Of a DNA stretch of 64,000 bases, positions 1 to 11,731 are shown in pieces. The DNA is from Silene conica (Eukaryota; Streptophyta; Magnoliopsida; Caryophyllales; Caryophyllaceae). The number at the start of each line of letters is the position of its first letter. The first letter of the stretch is position 1. The stretch spans positions 72,580,641 through 72,644,640 of the forward strand of contig CM055313.2 of the NCBI GenBank assembly GCA_029255685.2, given 5' to 3'. Below the pieces are notes generated by a model. That model was not told the origin of the DNA and did no database searches. It saw only the letters and a program-made list of their open reading frames with translations. Position numbers and translations under genes: made by a program.

Positions 1-440
1 TTTCTTAAAGTGTTTTGGAAAGTGTAAAAATATTATTAGTATTTTAAATGCTTTTATGGAGGTAATTATTGAATTTCCGACTCAAAATACGCGTTTTTAC
101 GTCTTATTTATAATATAAATAATAAAACCGTACAAATACTAATATTTTAAAGTTCTGAAATTTTAAGAAAATTCTAGAATGTTCAAAATTTTAATTTTGA
201 ATTTTTCGAAATTTTATGACTCTTTTAGAATTTTATATTATTTTTCCCGTAAAACCGATTAATACCGAACAATATTATAATATTAAGTTAAGCCATGTTC
301 AAAGTTTGAGTAAGACTAAATTTTGAAACCTAAATGAGTTAGGATGATTAACTTAAGAGTGAATTTCGATTCACATCATGCCAAGTGCTTTTATTCTTTA
401 AAACACGCAATTCCATAAAACCGAGGTATACGATAACTAT
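1..440. other. AT-rich sequence with no recognised gene
   Basis: No coding region or element terminus was found here. The stretch is very AT-rich and contains short degenerate repeats of aaattttaaaa type. It may belong to an older transposon that starts before the window, because the CACTA element that follows is inserted in it. Confidence 0.5.
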
Positions 441-1686
441 CACTACAAGGTGAATGTCAATTAGCTACAGAATTTTCAGTAGCAAACCAATTGATTTCGG
501 TAGCTAATTACAAATAGAGACGGAATTTTCGACGGAACCCAATCCGTAGCTAATAGCCTTGTCGCGAAATTTGCTACAGAATTGGCTACTGATTTTAGCT
601 ACCAAATATAAAGTAGCTACTTTTGCGACAATAATAGAGACCAAAATATAAATAGCTAAATTAGAGACCACAAATTATATTGTAGCTAAACTAGTGACCG
701 AATTAGAGACCGATTTAGCCGTTTCTAAATTAGCGACTAACGTGTTAGTATCTAAATTTTTAGGACATAATAAGTGAGAGCCCTATATGCCACGACAACC
801 TAGCTAGGCATCCGCACTCAATCGCACTCAGTGTGTGACATAACACACATAGGATCGCCGCTCACCGAGCATGTATAGTCCATGCACCACCTCTTCTAGA
901 CCGCCTCTCGCCGAGCATGTATAGGACCGCCGCTCATCTACATAGAATGATTATTTTTGTTGTTGAGAGGAATCGAACCCATGACCTCCAAGTCTGTAAC
1001 CAACATTCTAACCATTGAGGCACTTGAAGATTAATGCCTGTTTGGGTAATAGATATTTAATTAAAGTCATTGTTACGTATGTGTGTTATAAGGTATATTT
1101 ATATTATAATAATATAAATAGATTATAATGATTCAAAACTATATTTTAAATTGTCATACATTTTATATGAAATATTAAAAAAACAAGATAATGAAAATTA
1201 ACTTCAGCTACTAACGTATTTCCGTAGCTGAAAACTTAAATTAGATACTAAAGTTGCTACTCTCTTTGTTTTGTCTTTATAACTTTAGATACCAACGTAT
1301 TTCTGTAGCCGAAAACTTAGATTCGATAGTAAATTTGCTACTCATTTTGTTTTGTCTCTATAACTTTAGCTACCAACGTATTTCCGTAGCTGAAAACTTA
1401 AATTAGATACGAAATTTGCTACTCACTTAATTTTGTCTCTATAATAACTACGTACTTAGATACTGATAAATTTTCGTATTTAAAAATTAAAATTAGATAT
1501 TAAATTCGATACCCACTTTATTTAGTCTCTATAATAGAGACATAATTAGCTACCATATTAGTTTGGTCTCTTAAGTAGAGACTAAATGTATTTTTTGTCT
1601 CAAAATTAGTCGCTAAATTATATATTTAGCGACTGGTGTTTAGTCAGTTGCCAAACTAGTAGCTAAATCATCATTCTCTTGTAGTG
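441..1686. mobile_element. Non-autonomous CACTA (En/Spm-type) element
   Basis: The element begins CACTACAAG and ends CTTGTAGTG, a perfect 9-bp terminal inverted repeat of the CACTA superfamily. It is flanked by the 3-bp target duplication TAT (438-440 and 1687-1689), the size expected for CACTA transposons. The 1246-bp interior has no ORF. It is filled with degenerate subterminal motifs in both orientations (tagctac, agagac, accaacgtat), such as three related blocks at about 1205-1440. It would need TNPA/TNPD-type proteins supplied in trans. Confidence 0.88.
962..1025 (-). other. tRNA-like segment inside the CACTA element
   Basis: Read on the minus strand, this stretch has the layout of a tRNA gene. 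It has a cctcaATGGTTAGAATG segment resembling an A box and a perfect B box GGTTCGATTCC about 30 nt further on. A full cloverleaf with paired acceptor stem was not found. I call it tRNA-derived or tRNA-like sequence carried by the transposon, not a functional tRNA gene. Confidence 0.5.
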
Positions 1687-2593
1687 TATATATATAAATG
1701 ATATTCAATAGGACGTTGGCTTAGGTTTTGCATGCTAGTTCATATACATAAGCATTGCATATTTTAATTATGATTGTCATGATTTTATTTACGTAATTTT
1801 GGATTATGTAATTTACTTAGTATGGCCTTAGTTTTAATCGATATTTCCCGTAATGTAAGGGGTTATCGATTCGGATGTAATTAATGTGATCTCGTATCAC
1901 TTTATTTATTTTTTTCTATTTTTTAATGTATAAAGTAGATAGAAAAGTTGTAATTTATGTAATTCCGGAGAGCCTTGAAGACGATGCCATTCGGGAAGGA
2001 GTTCCGACCAAGACGGTGTTTGCCTTGGGATGCGTGCCTCGTGAAGATCAAGGGACCAAGGAGTTGGTTTCCGAATTTGTACTTTTATTATTTTCTATTC
2101 TAGGAAGGCCATACTAGGGTTTCTTATGCTTTAAGTTTTATGCTTTTATTTTGCTTTATATGTTTGCATGCATAGCCAAATCGTCATATCATGTCATGCA
2201 TTTTATTCGAATACGTCGACCTAGTCAATTAATTTTATCGATAATTCACCGACTTAGTTCACTTAAAACAGAAGATAGATAATGAATTGACTAGATCTCT
2301 TACAATATAAATATTGAGACTTAGCCTTACCAAAGAGTATAGACCCATGACTCCCTTCTTCATAAGAAAGTGGGCTCGGCTACACCGGGGTACTAAGCTT
2401 GTTACGTTGGGTAAGTGGGGTAATATGATTACACCTTGAAATTTGGTCGATCTCAACGAAGGTATTCGTAACCGTAGTTGCAATAAGTTCGGGCTAAAGA
2501 CAATTTATAGGAAATTGTCAACCGAGAGTTCTAAGGTAGAACCGATTAAAGAGTTAATCCACCAAATTATATCAATAAGGGATGAATCGGCTA
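1687..2593. other. Unassigned sequence between two insertions
   Basis: After removal of the solo LTR (2594-4166) and the MITE (4220-4691), this stretch is continuous with the leader of the gag gene at 4808. It may be the 5' LTR or leader of that element, but no PBS (TGGTATCAGAGC) and no match to the 3' LTR at 8151 was seen. A 63-codon ORF at 1926-2117 has no recognisable domain and is not called. Confidence 0.35.
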
Positions 2594-4166
2594 TGATGCC
2601 CGTCGTTGAGGGCGTCAAAGATAAAATTTATAATTCCTAAACTTTAACTATAGATGGCGAAAGTCAGGGTCGAACCACAGAGAGGTGGGGAATGTTTATT
2701 GTTTGATGTCAATGTTTTAGGGTAACAATTTAGGGGGTTTGAATTGGTTGTCACTAAGTCTAGAAACAAGTATAAAATAAAACAAGTAAATAAAGATGAG
2801 AATAAAACTATAGTAAAAAGGATGCTAGGATGTTCGGGTAGTAAATAGCTACGATGGTGTAAATCCTAAGTCAACATGTATTGCAGTCGCGTAAGGGGTG
2901 TAACATATCCTTTCGGTCTATGGTACCTAATAACTCCTTTCGGCCTATACTATTAGTTCCTAGGTCTCACAATTATTGGGTGTCAACAATAAGGGTGATT
3001 CCTAATTTCCAGGTCACAAACCTTTCAGTCTTAAGTAACCTAGCCGTCTTAAAGCGTAAACCAATGTCCTTCCCGTATCTCTCAATCTTGGGTAGGTCAT
3101 TACTAACATCCTACAAGTCTCCTTTCAGTCTCATTGTAGGTTATTATAGTCGACGAAGAAGAACGGTCTGAAAACATACGCGAGTAGGTCGACCGACTAG
3201 CTAGTCCAGTCGGCCGACCACAACCTCAGTTGACCGACCCATTAGGCAGGTCGGCCGACCAAGGCGCTGCTACAGTCGGTCTCGGAATTCGCACCATCTA
3301 CGTTATTTACTCCCTACATCCTAACATATGGAATTTAGCTACTCATGACTATTGAAACAATAATGAAAACAGTAGAAAACATGAAAATCATAATGAACAT
3401 TAATCTAAACATGCAATAACAACAAAGGCTTTGGGATTCTAACTTAAACCGGATACCAATAATTCTAAGATAAGAACAATATTAAAACTGAAATTAAGAA
3501 AGGAATTACCGGAAACAAGGATTAAGGCAGAAAAGAACGAACTTTATTGATTATTGCGGAAAGATTGATGAACGATGAACAAAACTAAAGAAAAGTGTTT
3601 GAATAATAAAGAATAACTATTGTATACTAAAACTCTCTCTAAAACTGAATAATTCTTGATGGTAGAAAACTAGATGCTTAATCCTAAACACGAGATTAGC
3701 TTAAATAGGCGGAATTAAAGAGTTTCCTAATGACCTAATCACTTGAATGGGCTTTGCGGAATATTTCTGGGTCTGCGCTGAGGTCGACCGACTTAGGTAG
3801 TAGGTCGGTCGACCTGTTGTCGGGCTTTGGTGGACTTCTGGTCTTTTTATAACAGTCGCCTGGTCGACCGACCAGAGTAGTAGGTCGGTCGACCTACTTT
3901 CCTGTAGGTCTGCTTTGATTTCTTCTCGGTTTGACTTCTTGGTACTTGGTTCGCGCTTCGAGTTGACTTGTCCACGTTCCTTGGTCATGAAAAATCTCGA
4001 GGGCACAATTTTGGTATAAAATCGTCCCTTTTCTGCATAATTCTGCAAAAGAGCATAAAAATACGAAAGTAGACAATTGTTGGGAAATAAAGGCTAAAAC
4101 ATAGTAAATGAGCGACAAAATGCGAGTAAAAATAGATGTAAAACATCATAAAATAGACACGCATCA
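2594..4166 (-). mobile_element. Solo LTR of a Gypsy-type retrotransposon (minus orientation)
   Basis: The 1573-bp unit begins TGATGC and ends GCATCA, so it has the TG...CA termini and short inverted ends of an LTR. It is flanked by a perfect 5-bp target duplication GGCTA (2589-2593 and 4167-4171). On the minus strand it shows a TATTTAA box near 3700 and ends in a ctctgtggttcgaccctgac-type tail, which recalls Athila/Tat-type Gypsy LTRs. No internal domain is present, so it is a solo LTR left by LTR-LTR recombination. It contains palindromes of the GGTCGACC type at 3186-3262 and 3781-3897. Confidence 0.85.
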
Positions 4167-4219
4167 GGCTACACCGTGTCCGAATTAATATGGATTTGGG
4201 TCTCGGAATCGTTTACTTA

Positions 4220-4691
4220 GTATGTGTTTGGCCCTGCTTTTAAACTATTTTTTCAACTAAAGAAATAGAAGTTAGGTCAAACACCACTTTTTAAAAAACT
4301 AAAAACTAATTTTATTAAACAGAAATTTTAAAATTGACTCCTAGAAACAGCTAGAAACAGAAGTAGCAAATTGCTACTTCTGTTTCTCTTTTCACGTTGC
4401 TCTTAAGTTATTTGAGCGCCAAAACCCAAAAAAATACCGTCAAATAACAATTTTCAGATTTTCATGTCGGAATTCTCGCTAGTTAATCCCGCTCTTTTGT
4501 ATATCTATATATAATATATTTTAACAAAATAAAAAAATTATAGAAACTAGTTTGGCCAAACACGATAAAACTGATAAAAATAGTTTTGAAAATTTTTGGC
4601 CAAACAGGACCAATTTTATCAAGAACTAGTTTTATAAAAACTCCTTTACAAAAGTAAAAATTATTTTTCGTAAGCAGGGCCAAACATGCTC
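4220..4691. mobile_element. Tourist-like MITE (PIF/Harbinger)
   Basis: Terminal inverted repeats share TGTTTGGCCCTGCTT (left end 4220, right end 4691), with slightly diverged first bases. The element is flanked by TTA on both sides (4217-4219 and 4692-4694), the 3-bp duplication typical of PIF/Harbinger elements. The 472-bp interior is AT-rich without coding capacity and has a secondary internal copy of the ggccaaac motif near 4550-4610. Confidence 0.75.
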
Positions 4692-4807
4692 TTAATTGGG
4701 TAAGAGGTCATTAAGTAAATGCTAAACTTGTTTAAATAATTACGAGTTTTAAATGATGTTTTTTAATTCCTTCACTTTTATTTGTAGTTTAATTTTCAAT
4801 ATCGTTA

Positions 4808-5831
4808 ATGGCCACCAACGCTCCACCTCTAACTAATGTATCATGGCGTCGATCCTTCATGGATCGTTGCAAACTCGATAAGCATGGTTCCAATTTTAAG
4901 GATTGGGATGCGCAATTAGTTTTGGCCGCTCAAGGTGACGATAAGACTCGGTACCTCACCGAAGCCGCTCCTCCCGCTCCAACCGCTCGTTCCGCGGCTC
5001 CAACTCGTGAGGCTTATGAAACCTATATAAAAGAGTCCTCCGCTCTCAAGAATGTGCTTATCTTCTCCATGGAGTCGGATCTCCAAAGGAGTATGATCAA
5101 GTTAAGCACGTCATATGAGATTTACACCAAACTTGCGACTATGTTTTCACAAACTCCAAGGGTGATTCAATATGAGGCGGCCTCCGCCTTCTTCGACATT
5201 TGCTTGAAGGAAGGACAAAAGATTAGCCCTCATGTACTCAAATTAGTTGAGTTTGCGGAGACTCTCAAGTTGCAAGGAGTTGATGTTCCCGACTCCCTAA
5301 TCATTGACCGAGTTCTTCACTCTCTCAATAAGGTGAAATCGTATGCTCAATTCCGGGTGAATTTCAACGTGCGAAATCAAGAAACCACATTGGACGAATT
5401 GCATAAGATGCTCGTTCAAGCCGAGAGGGACATAGGACTTCATGAAAGTTCTACTAAGGATGTTTTGAACATCGAAAAGAAAGGGAAAAGAAATTTTAAA
5501 AGGAGTGCCTTCAAAGGCAACGGCAAGAAAACGTTCAAGCCCAAACCAGCTAAAGAGAAGACCTTTTCGAAAGGAGCTTCCACCTCATCTTCAAAATCTG
5601 AAGACAAGTGTCATTATTGCACAAGTTTAGGGCATTGGAAACGTAATTGCCCCAAATACTTGACCGATCTCAAAAATGTAAAGGCTCTCGCCGTAGGTAA
5701 TAATTCTCGTTTAAAATTCATGTTATTTTGTCAACTTATGTATGGTGATACAAATTGTTGATTTTCACCCTTTTTTAAATTGTTTTAAAGGGACACCTCC
5801 TAGTGACAAAGGCAAGGAGAAGGAAGTTTGA
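4808..5831 (+). CDS. Spliced gag protein of a copia-type element (no pol)
   Basis: This is a retrotransposon capsid/nucleocapsid protein of the copia gag (UBN2) type. Exon 1 is 4808-5696 and exon 2 is 5791-5831; the intron 5697-5790 has GT-AG ends. Joining keeps the frame and gives about 309 residues. Residues about 50-190 form the helical gag core. A CCHC zinc knuckle (CHYCTSLGHWKRNC) lies near residue 270, preceded by a lysine-rich segment, consistent with RNA packaging. Unspliced translation would run into the intron and stop at 5761. No protease, integrase or RT follows, so this element is gag-only and depends on a partner for replication. The start is the first ATG after a long leader. 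The product class is clear; the splice is inferred from consensus sites and phase. Confidence 0.75.
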
Positions 5832-8150
5832 AGTTCCTTACATGGATGGCTATGGTAGCATCCAATTGATTGAAAACTTAAAGAGCTTGGCTCTAATTTT
5901 CATTATTGTCTTCTTTCATTTATGCATTTTATTTTCTAGAACATTTTCTTTTCTTGTAAGACAAGGATTTAAATCCTAAACAATGGTTGTATTTTGGATA
6001 TTAGTAACTTGGTTTTCAACCCAAGTCACTACTTTTGTTCTTAATCAATTTATTGATTCCTAAAATGAATTGCGTGCCTTGTCAAACATGAATTAAAGTG
6101 ATCTTTATAAATCAAAGTGTTGATTAATTAGAAACGAGAACTACACCTCAAAGAGAAACATTCAATCAAAATGAGATATAATTAGTTCATTATAAGATGA
6201 TCATTTTAAGTGAAAATGAGAATTTATTTATCAACCCTAATACTATTCATCATTCATAAACATTGGTTATGGTAAATTACTATCCTTGTATAAATAAGGG
6301 TTATTTTAAAAGGATAGAGTGGGAGAAAATATTTCCCGCAAACCAATGGAATATATGTGGGATCTTAAAGAAGAATCTTACAAGGTTTTCTTATGAATAA
6401 CCCTAGATGAATGAACAACAGAAACAACAAAAACTACGAGAGGACACTGAAAAAACTACGGGAGGACACAAGAGGAAATGTTCCTTATGTTCATTGTTTC
6501 AGAGAGAGGATAAAAGAAACCCCGTATGAAATCGGAAGGAAATTCGGTTCCTTAACAAATGATATTTCTCAAAATTATAAGATAATAGAGGAGAAATCAT
6601 CTCAGTTCTCTCGATGGTAGTCTCTTTTGTGTCGAAAAGTGTCATTAGGAAATCACAAAAAATGAAGAGTTCATTTAAGTAGTGATAATTGATTGATAAA
6701 GTAGACCACTATAGGGATAGTGATACTGGTTCAAGTAGAAGCAAAAGAATAACATGCGAGAAATGAAAGGTTCATTTAAGAAATAATAAATCAATCACTA
6801 TAGAAAGAGTGATGTTGGTTTTAGTGGGAGCGACATTCATTAAAGAATTGAACATACCATTCAGAAAGAATGGTGATTTTTTAGAGTGTAAAGAATAAGA
6901 AGTTCTCAATTCTTGATGAATAAAATATAATATATCTATGGAGCTTCACGGGAAGGTTTATTATATTGATAATAAAAGATCACCCATTATAAATCAAAAT
7001 GGTTAAATACATTATTCATATTGATGAATATAAACCTAAAACATTTGATTAAATAACCAAGATAATTGAAAATGTTGGAGTGATGAAATCACAAATAACT
7101 ACAAAATAGATTTCAGTACATAAGTGACTAGGTACTTTAGAGCGATAATTTGATCCCTCTGACATACCAATACGTCACGAGTTATAAGATAACAGTGGGA
7201 GCTTCCCTCAGGAAAGGAAACTCAAGATCTAGAATGAGTTCTAGATATGTACTCAAATAAGATCATATTATGCGAGATAATATGAGTTGGAAGGAGACCA
7301 AAATTTGTAGGTTTTGAAAACATGAATAAAAGGTTTATTCGCAAATTCAAACCACTAGTACAAATTGATGATCATGCATCAAATGCTATGGAGCAGTATT
7401 GACTGTTTATTTGCATGACAATGTCGTTTGAGTTATAATTAACTCACAATTAAAGATACTTTGTCAAAATCCAAATGGGTTGTAAGAGACAAATTTGAAC
7501 CCCATAAAGTGAATTGGATTGACTTAGTATAGCCCCTCGCCGCTTATATGAGGTGACATCTCGAAGCGACTGGAATGTGAGACGACTGATGATAAGTTCA
7601 AATGTCATAGAGTCATATGCGATGACTAGTCGATCACATAGACAGACTGCAAGAAACACGCTGTCGGGCAAAGTGACCGCTTATAGAGTTCTGGAAATTT
7701 TATAATAGCCCGGTCGTGGCAAGAGCTACTATAGTATTCTTATGAGTCAATTCTTAGACTAAAGACTACTCATCCAAGATGGTGCAGTTTTGGCATAACC
7801 TTAATCCATTCTCTACGACTTTTCGTAACTGGAGTCAAATGGGATTGTTTTGGGTTGTGTCTGACTGTGGCCATTTAAAGGGAGTAGTACGATAGAAATT
7901 GTCCACCCCTTTGTCAGGGTTGTTCAAATCTCAAGGCCACTCGAGGAGAAATTGACTGGAAATGCGTGGCCACGCTCGGAAAGTATCTATGGTAGATAAT
8001 TCTGGTCAAACAGTTATTCTCCAGATCGAGAAAACCACTCATGATATGATCTAATGCAAGTACGACCAGAGAGACACCTTGCATTGGGTGGGAGATTGTA
8101 ATAGGACAAGAGAATTGGTGACGCACACTTGTCTAGGACAAGTAGGAGAT
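5832..8150 (+). other. Non-coding internal region of the gag-only copia element
   Basis: No ORF with recognisable domains was found in 2.3 kb. The final part (about 7450-8150) reads like the untranslated 3' region of copia elements and ends in a purine-rich segment (agtaggagat) directly before the LTR start, a plausible polypurine tract. Small ORFs at 6411-6620, 7450-7671 and 7914-8126 show no family signal. Confidence 0.5.
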
Positions 8151-9401
8151 TGTTGGGATATATATGTCCTCACCAATAGTGCGATCACATAATTAAATCT
8201 CATGACGAGAATGAATGCGCAAGGGATGATACAAAATTATATTGTCAATTGACCAACATTAATCAGTAATGATTGGCTAGCTAGAGTTTGACATTACTAT
8301 CGTATGACGCTGATGGTCAGTTGATCTCTTTAGGTCACACTTATAGGACAATTCCCTTAATTGATAAACTGATCAAATGTATATTGATACGAGTTGATCA
8401 TATTCCTTAAACTCGTATATCGAGAAATTAGAGGTTAAATCTTATTGTAAGATTTATGTTTATAATTGAAACGTATCAATTATCAAACACTAAACGATAT
8501 TTATGAAATGTCGTAATTAGAATGAATAGGGTTGTATATTATTACAAGGGTTGTAAATCGTATTGACGATTTTTAATAATAACCATTTTATATATATTAG
8601 TAATTTTGAATTACTTGTCAATTGTTAAATATGATTTGTTTAATTTATAAATAATATTTATTTGATAAATATATTTTTTAAATTAAAACAGTAATTGTTT
8701 ATAACATTGTGACATAATGTATGTCACAAATGTAATATTGTACAATTTGACAAAAATAAAATGGATGTCCATTTTACCATAAAATGTGACGGTTTGGGGA
8801 GGTGGTTAAGGTGTGATTATTGCATCTTAATTAACCTAAGACATGATGATTAAAGGAGTGCCTTGAGAACTCACACCTAGAGCCACCCTAAGAGCATTGA
8901 AAAGGGAAAATGTTCCCCTTTTGCTCTTCCCATGGCCGGCTATGCCTACCCCAACACAACCCACTTAAATAATGTGATTAACTCACAAAATCATTCTATT
9001 CTAACTCTTGGCAAAATTTTCTAAGTAAGAAAATATATAAAACCTCTAAAATTATTATGAGATAATAATAATACTGATTCTATAATAGTTATAATATTAG
9101 TTTTAATAGTTCTAATTAGAGATTAGAATTTATTTTTAAGGAAACCGTTTCTAAACCCTAGCTTGTATTAGTTTCGGTTCTTAAGGGGTGTCTTGGGTGC
9201 ATCTTGGAGGAGATATCCTACATTGGGTATTGAGCTTGGAGGATCATTCGTGCCATTCTTGTCGAAATAGTGAGCTTTCGATTCTTTATTCCGCATTATA
9301 ATTAGCATGCATCAGATCTTGATAAAATCTAATTAAAATATTAATTAACTATTACATTAGTATGACTAAGTTTTTAGGGTATGAGACCTTAGAAACTAAC
9401 A
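8151..9401 (+). repeat. 3' LTR of the gag-only copia element
   Basis: This begins TGTTGGGATATA immediately after the purine tract and plausibly ends CTAACA, giving TGTT...AACA termini over 1251 bp. The matching 5' LTR was not found in the window, so the right boundary and target duplication are not proven. The start boundary is better supported than the end. Confidence 0.6.
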
Positions 9402-10092
9402 CTTCAATTTTCCCCAAATTGAAAATAATTAGGGTTTTTAAATTTTCCCCAAATTGAAACTCTAAAATTCGATTAAATGAATTGAAAAACAGAAATTGTG
9501 AACAATATCAGATTTGCATTAACATTAATTAGATGACATAAATTTAAGAGAAATCCAAATGTACGATTTCGGTAAGATTTGAGAATAATTTGGGGGAAAT
9601 GTTAGAGAAAGATGAAAGAACTAAATGAAAAAATCTGGGTAAGTAAAAAAATAGGCAAGGGTATATCGGTCAATTTTTGATAAAATTGACCGGAAACGAC
9701 ATCGCGGTGCAATTTTCAAAGGAAAGTGATATTATGGATGTAATTTTCAAAAAATAAATATATAAGGCTATAATTTTCAAAAAGTGGTTTTTAAAAGGTT
9801 GTAATCGACAATTTTCTCTTCTTTTTTGTGCTAGTTTAATTCCTATAGTAAGAAGAAAATTTTGGTGCGCTTTGACTTTGTTTTAAAAAATAATTATCCT
9901 ATCTTAATCTACAATTTATGGAAAAAAATTATTGAATAACGTTTTCTCGATTTATTTTTACGAAATCGTCAAAATAACCAGAATTTTGCTCTTAAATTTC
10001 CCAATGATTATTTTTGTTTTTATCAAATTATATATCACGAAAAGAAAATCATTTTATTTGAAAATGACCAATTCCAATTTTTGTACCTAAAT
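9402..10092. other. Intergenic, nothing recognised
   Basis: AT-rich sequence with paired ccccaaattgaaa segments at 9415-9460. I see no gene, RNA or element terminus. Confidence 0.5.
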
Positions 10093-10446
10093 TTATACGA
10101 AGTATACCAATAAGTACTTAAATCGTAACAAATCTAAAACATTACCTTTTAAAAATTCACGATTTGGCATTGTGACAACAAATCGAGCGACGTTAGCTTT
10201 GAACCTCTTTGTCAAAGGAGATTCTTCTTCAACGACAGGAGATTTGTGACGTATTGGGGAAATACAAGAAGATCCAGGCACGATATTACCAGCTCTAACA
10301 ACTCCATCATCAAATTTAGATGATTCATCATCAAAATTTAAAAACCCATGAGTATTAGGGATTTCTGATGATTCGTCATGAGAGTCACAGTATGGACATG
10401 GCAAGTCACACCGCCAATAATAGTCACAGTGTTTATTTTGAGACAT
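10093..10446 (-). CDS. Small hypothetical ORF
   Basis: A 117-codon reading frame starts at the ATG at 10446; the frame is open upstream to 10509 without a better start. The product has a cysteine/histidine-rich start (residues 6-22, CDYYWRCDLPCPYCDSHD), an acidic serine-rich middle and a basic segment (SPLTKRFKANVARF). I do not recognise a family. The Cys pairs could bind metal, but no known finger spacing is met. The upstream DNA is a purine-rich gaagaaggtggtggag repeat, which can keep frames open by chance. It may be a gene fragment or spurious. Confidence 0.25.
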   Translation of the reverse strand: MSQNKHCDYYWRCDLPCPYCDSHDESSEIPNTHGFLNFDDESSKFDDGVVRAGNIVPGSSCISPIRHKSPVVEEESPLTKRFKANVARFVVTMPNREFLKGNVLDLLRFKYLLVYFV

Positions 10447-10509
10447 GAGAGGAAGGTGGTGGAGAAGACGAAGAAAGTGTTGAAGGTGGTGGAGAAAACG
10501 AGGAGTCAA

Positions 10510-10997
10510 AAGACGGTGGAGAAGACGAAGAGTTAGAAGTTGGAGGAGAAGACAAGAAAGGATCTAGAATTAGAGTTTTAAAGAGAAGTTAGGGAGAGGT
10601 TATTATGCAGGAGGTGGTTGAAGAATGATATAAACTTAGGGTTTTGAGAGGGAGTTGGGATGGATTCTACGCACAAATGGGATGGGTTGGATTTTGGGAG
10701 GAAATTTTGTAATTTGGCCCAAATTTTGGAGGGAACAATTAGACTAATGTATGTTGGGTTGGGCCACTAATTAAGTTTAAGGTAATTACCCAGTAACATT
10801 ACCCAACTAAACAAGTGGCATTTTTTGTAATTTCTCAAATGCAACAAAGACCAACTTGTCCATTAATTGTCCATAATAAGAAAGAAAAGAAATGGTAAGA
10901 AGATAAGTAATTTGCCATTTATGGTAAATGGGAAGGACATAAGAAAATGGAGGAAGTACTAATTATGCCTAATTGAAAATTTTAAGAATGATAAAAA
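10510..10997. other. Intergenic, nothing recognised
   Basis: Purine-rich repeats (gaagacgaagag type) to about 10620, then unremarkable AT-rich sequence. Confidence 0.4.
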
Positions 10998-11667
10998 CTA
11001 GTTTTAGCCCCGTGCAAAAATGCACGGGGTCGTTTTAATAATATTGTTATTTTAAATAGTTTTATTAATAATCCGAATATATTTTTGATGATGAAATTTT
11101 TGGCTATATGCTATAATTGATTAAGAGTTTTGTAATATCATTGACATTGTAAGTATTTTTTTTTACTTTATTGTTATTTTAATTTATTCTTATTGCTATT
11201 TTAATTTAGTACTGTCATGAAAACTATACTTGAAATTTCGATCGTGTTTTTATCATTTTCTGTATTTTGTTACATTTTTCTATCAATTACTGTCATTTTG
11301 GTTAGTATTTATTATAATTATGTATTATTTATTGTAATATTGGTTGTTAGTCATAACTCATTATTTAATAATTATGTATAAATCAACGTCGTCAATATAT
11401 TTTAATATATAATATATAAGTTAGACGTAATAAGTATAATCGTTTACGTATAAATTTAAATTATTGTTTACGAAATAAATCAGAATTAGTACGTAATAAT
11501 AACAAAACTAATGAAATGCGAACATTTATTCGTTCGATAATTAATTCAGTAAACAACAATACGTACGGGTCCCACCATAATTGAATTTTAAAAAAAGAAA
11601 AGATAAAATGATGGATTAATGAGGTGGCTTCACCAGAATTCATTAAATGTTTCTGTATTAATATAGA
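10998..11667 (-). mobile_element. Non-autonomous Helitron
   Basis: On the minus strand the element starts TCTATATTAATA (11667) preceded by A. It ends with a GC-rich hairpin (CCCCGTGC, loop, GCACGGGG at 11007-11029) followed by CTAG (10998-11001) and then T. This matches Helitron rules: 5' TC, a 3' hairpin shortly before CTRR, insertion between A and T, and no target duplication. The 670-bp interior is non-coding. Confidence 0.8.
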
Positions 11668-11731
11668 TATAAGATAAGATTGTAATTTGGATTATTAGTC
11701 GTAAAGAATTAATTCATAATAACGTACAAAT

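Noticed and set aside
962..1025. A functional tRNA gene
   Set aside because: Box-like motifs are present, but no complete cloverleaf or acceptor stem could be built and the sequence is inside a transposon.
1926..2117. 63-codon ORF near the solo LTR
   Set aside because: No recognisable domain; the DNA looks like leader or LTR sequence of an older element.
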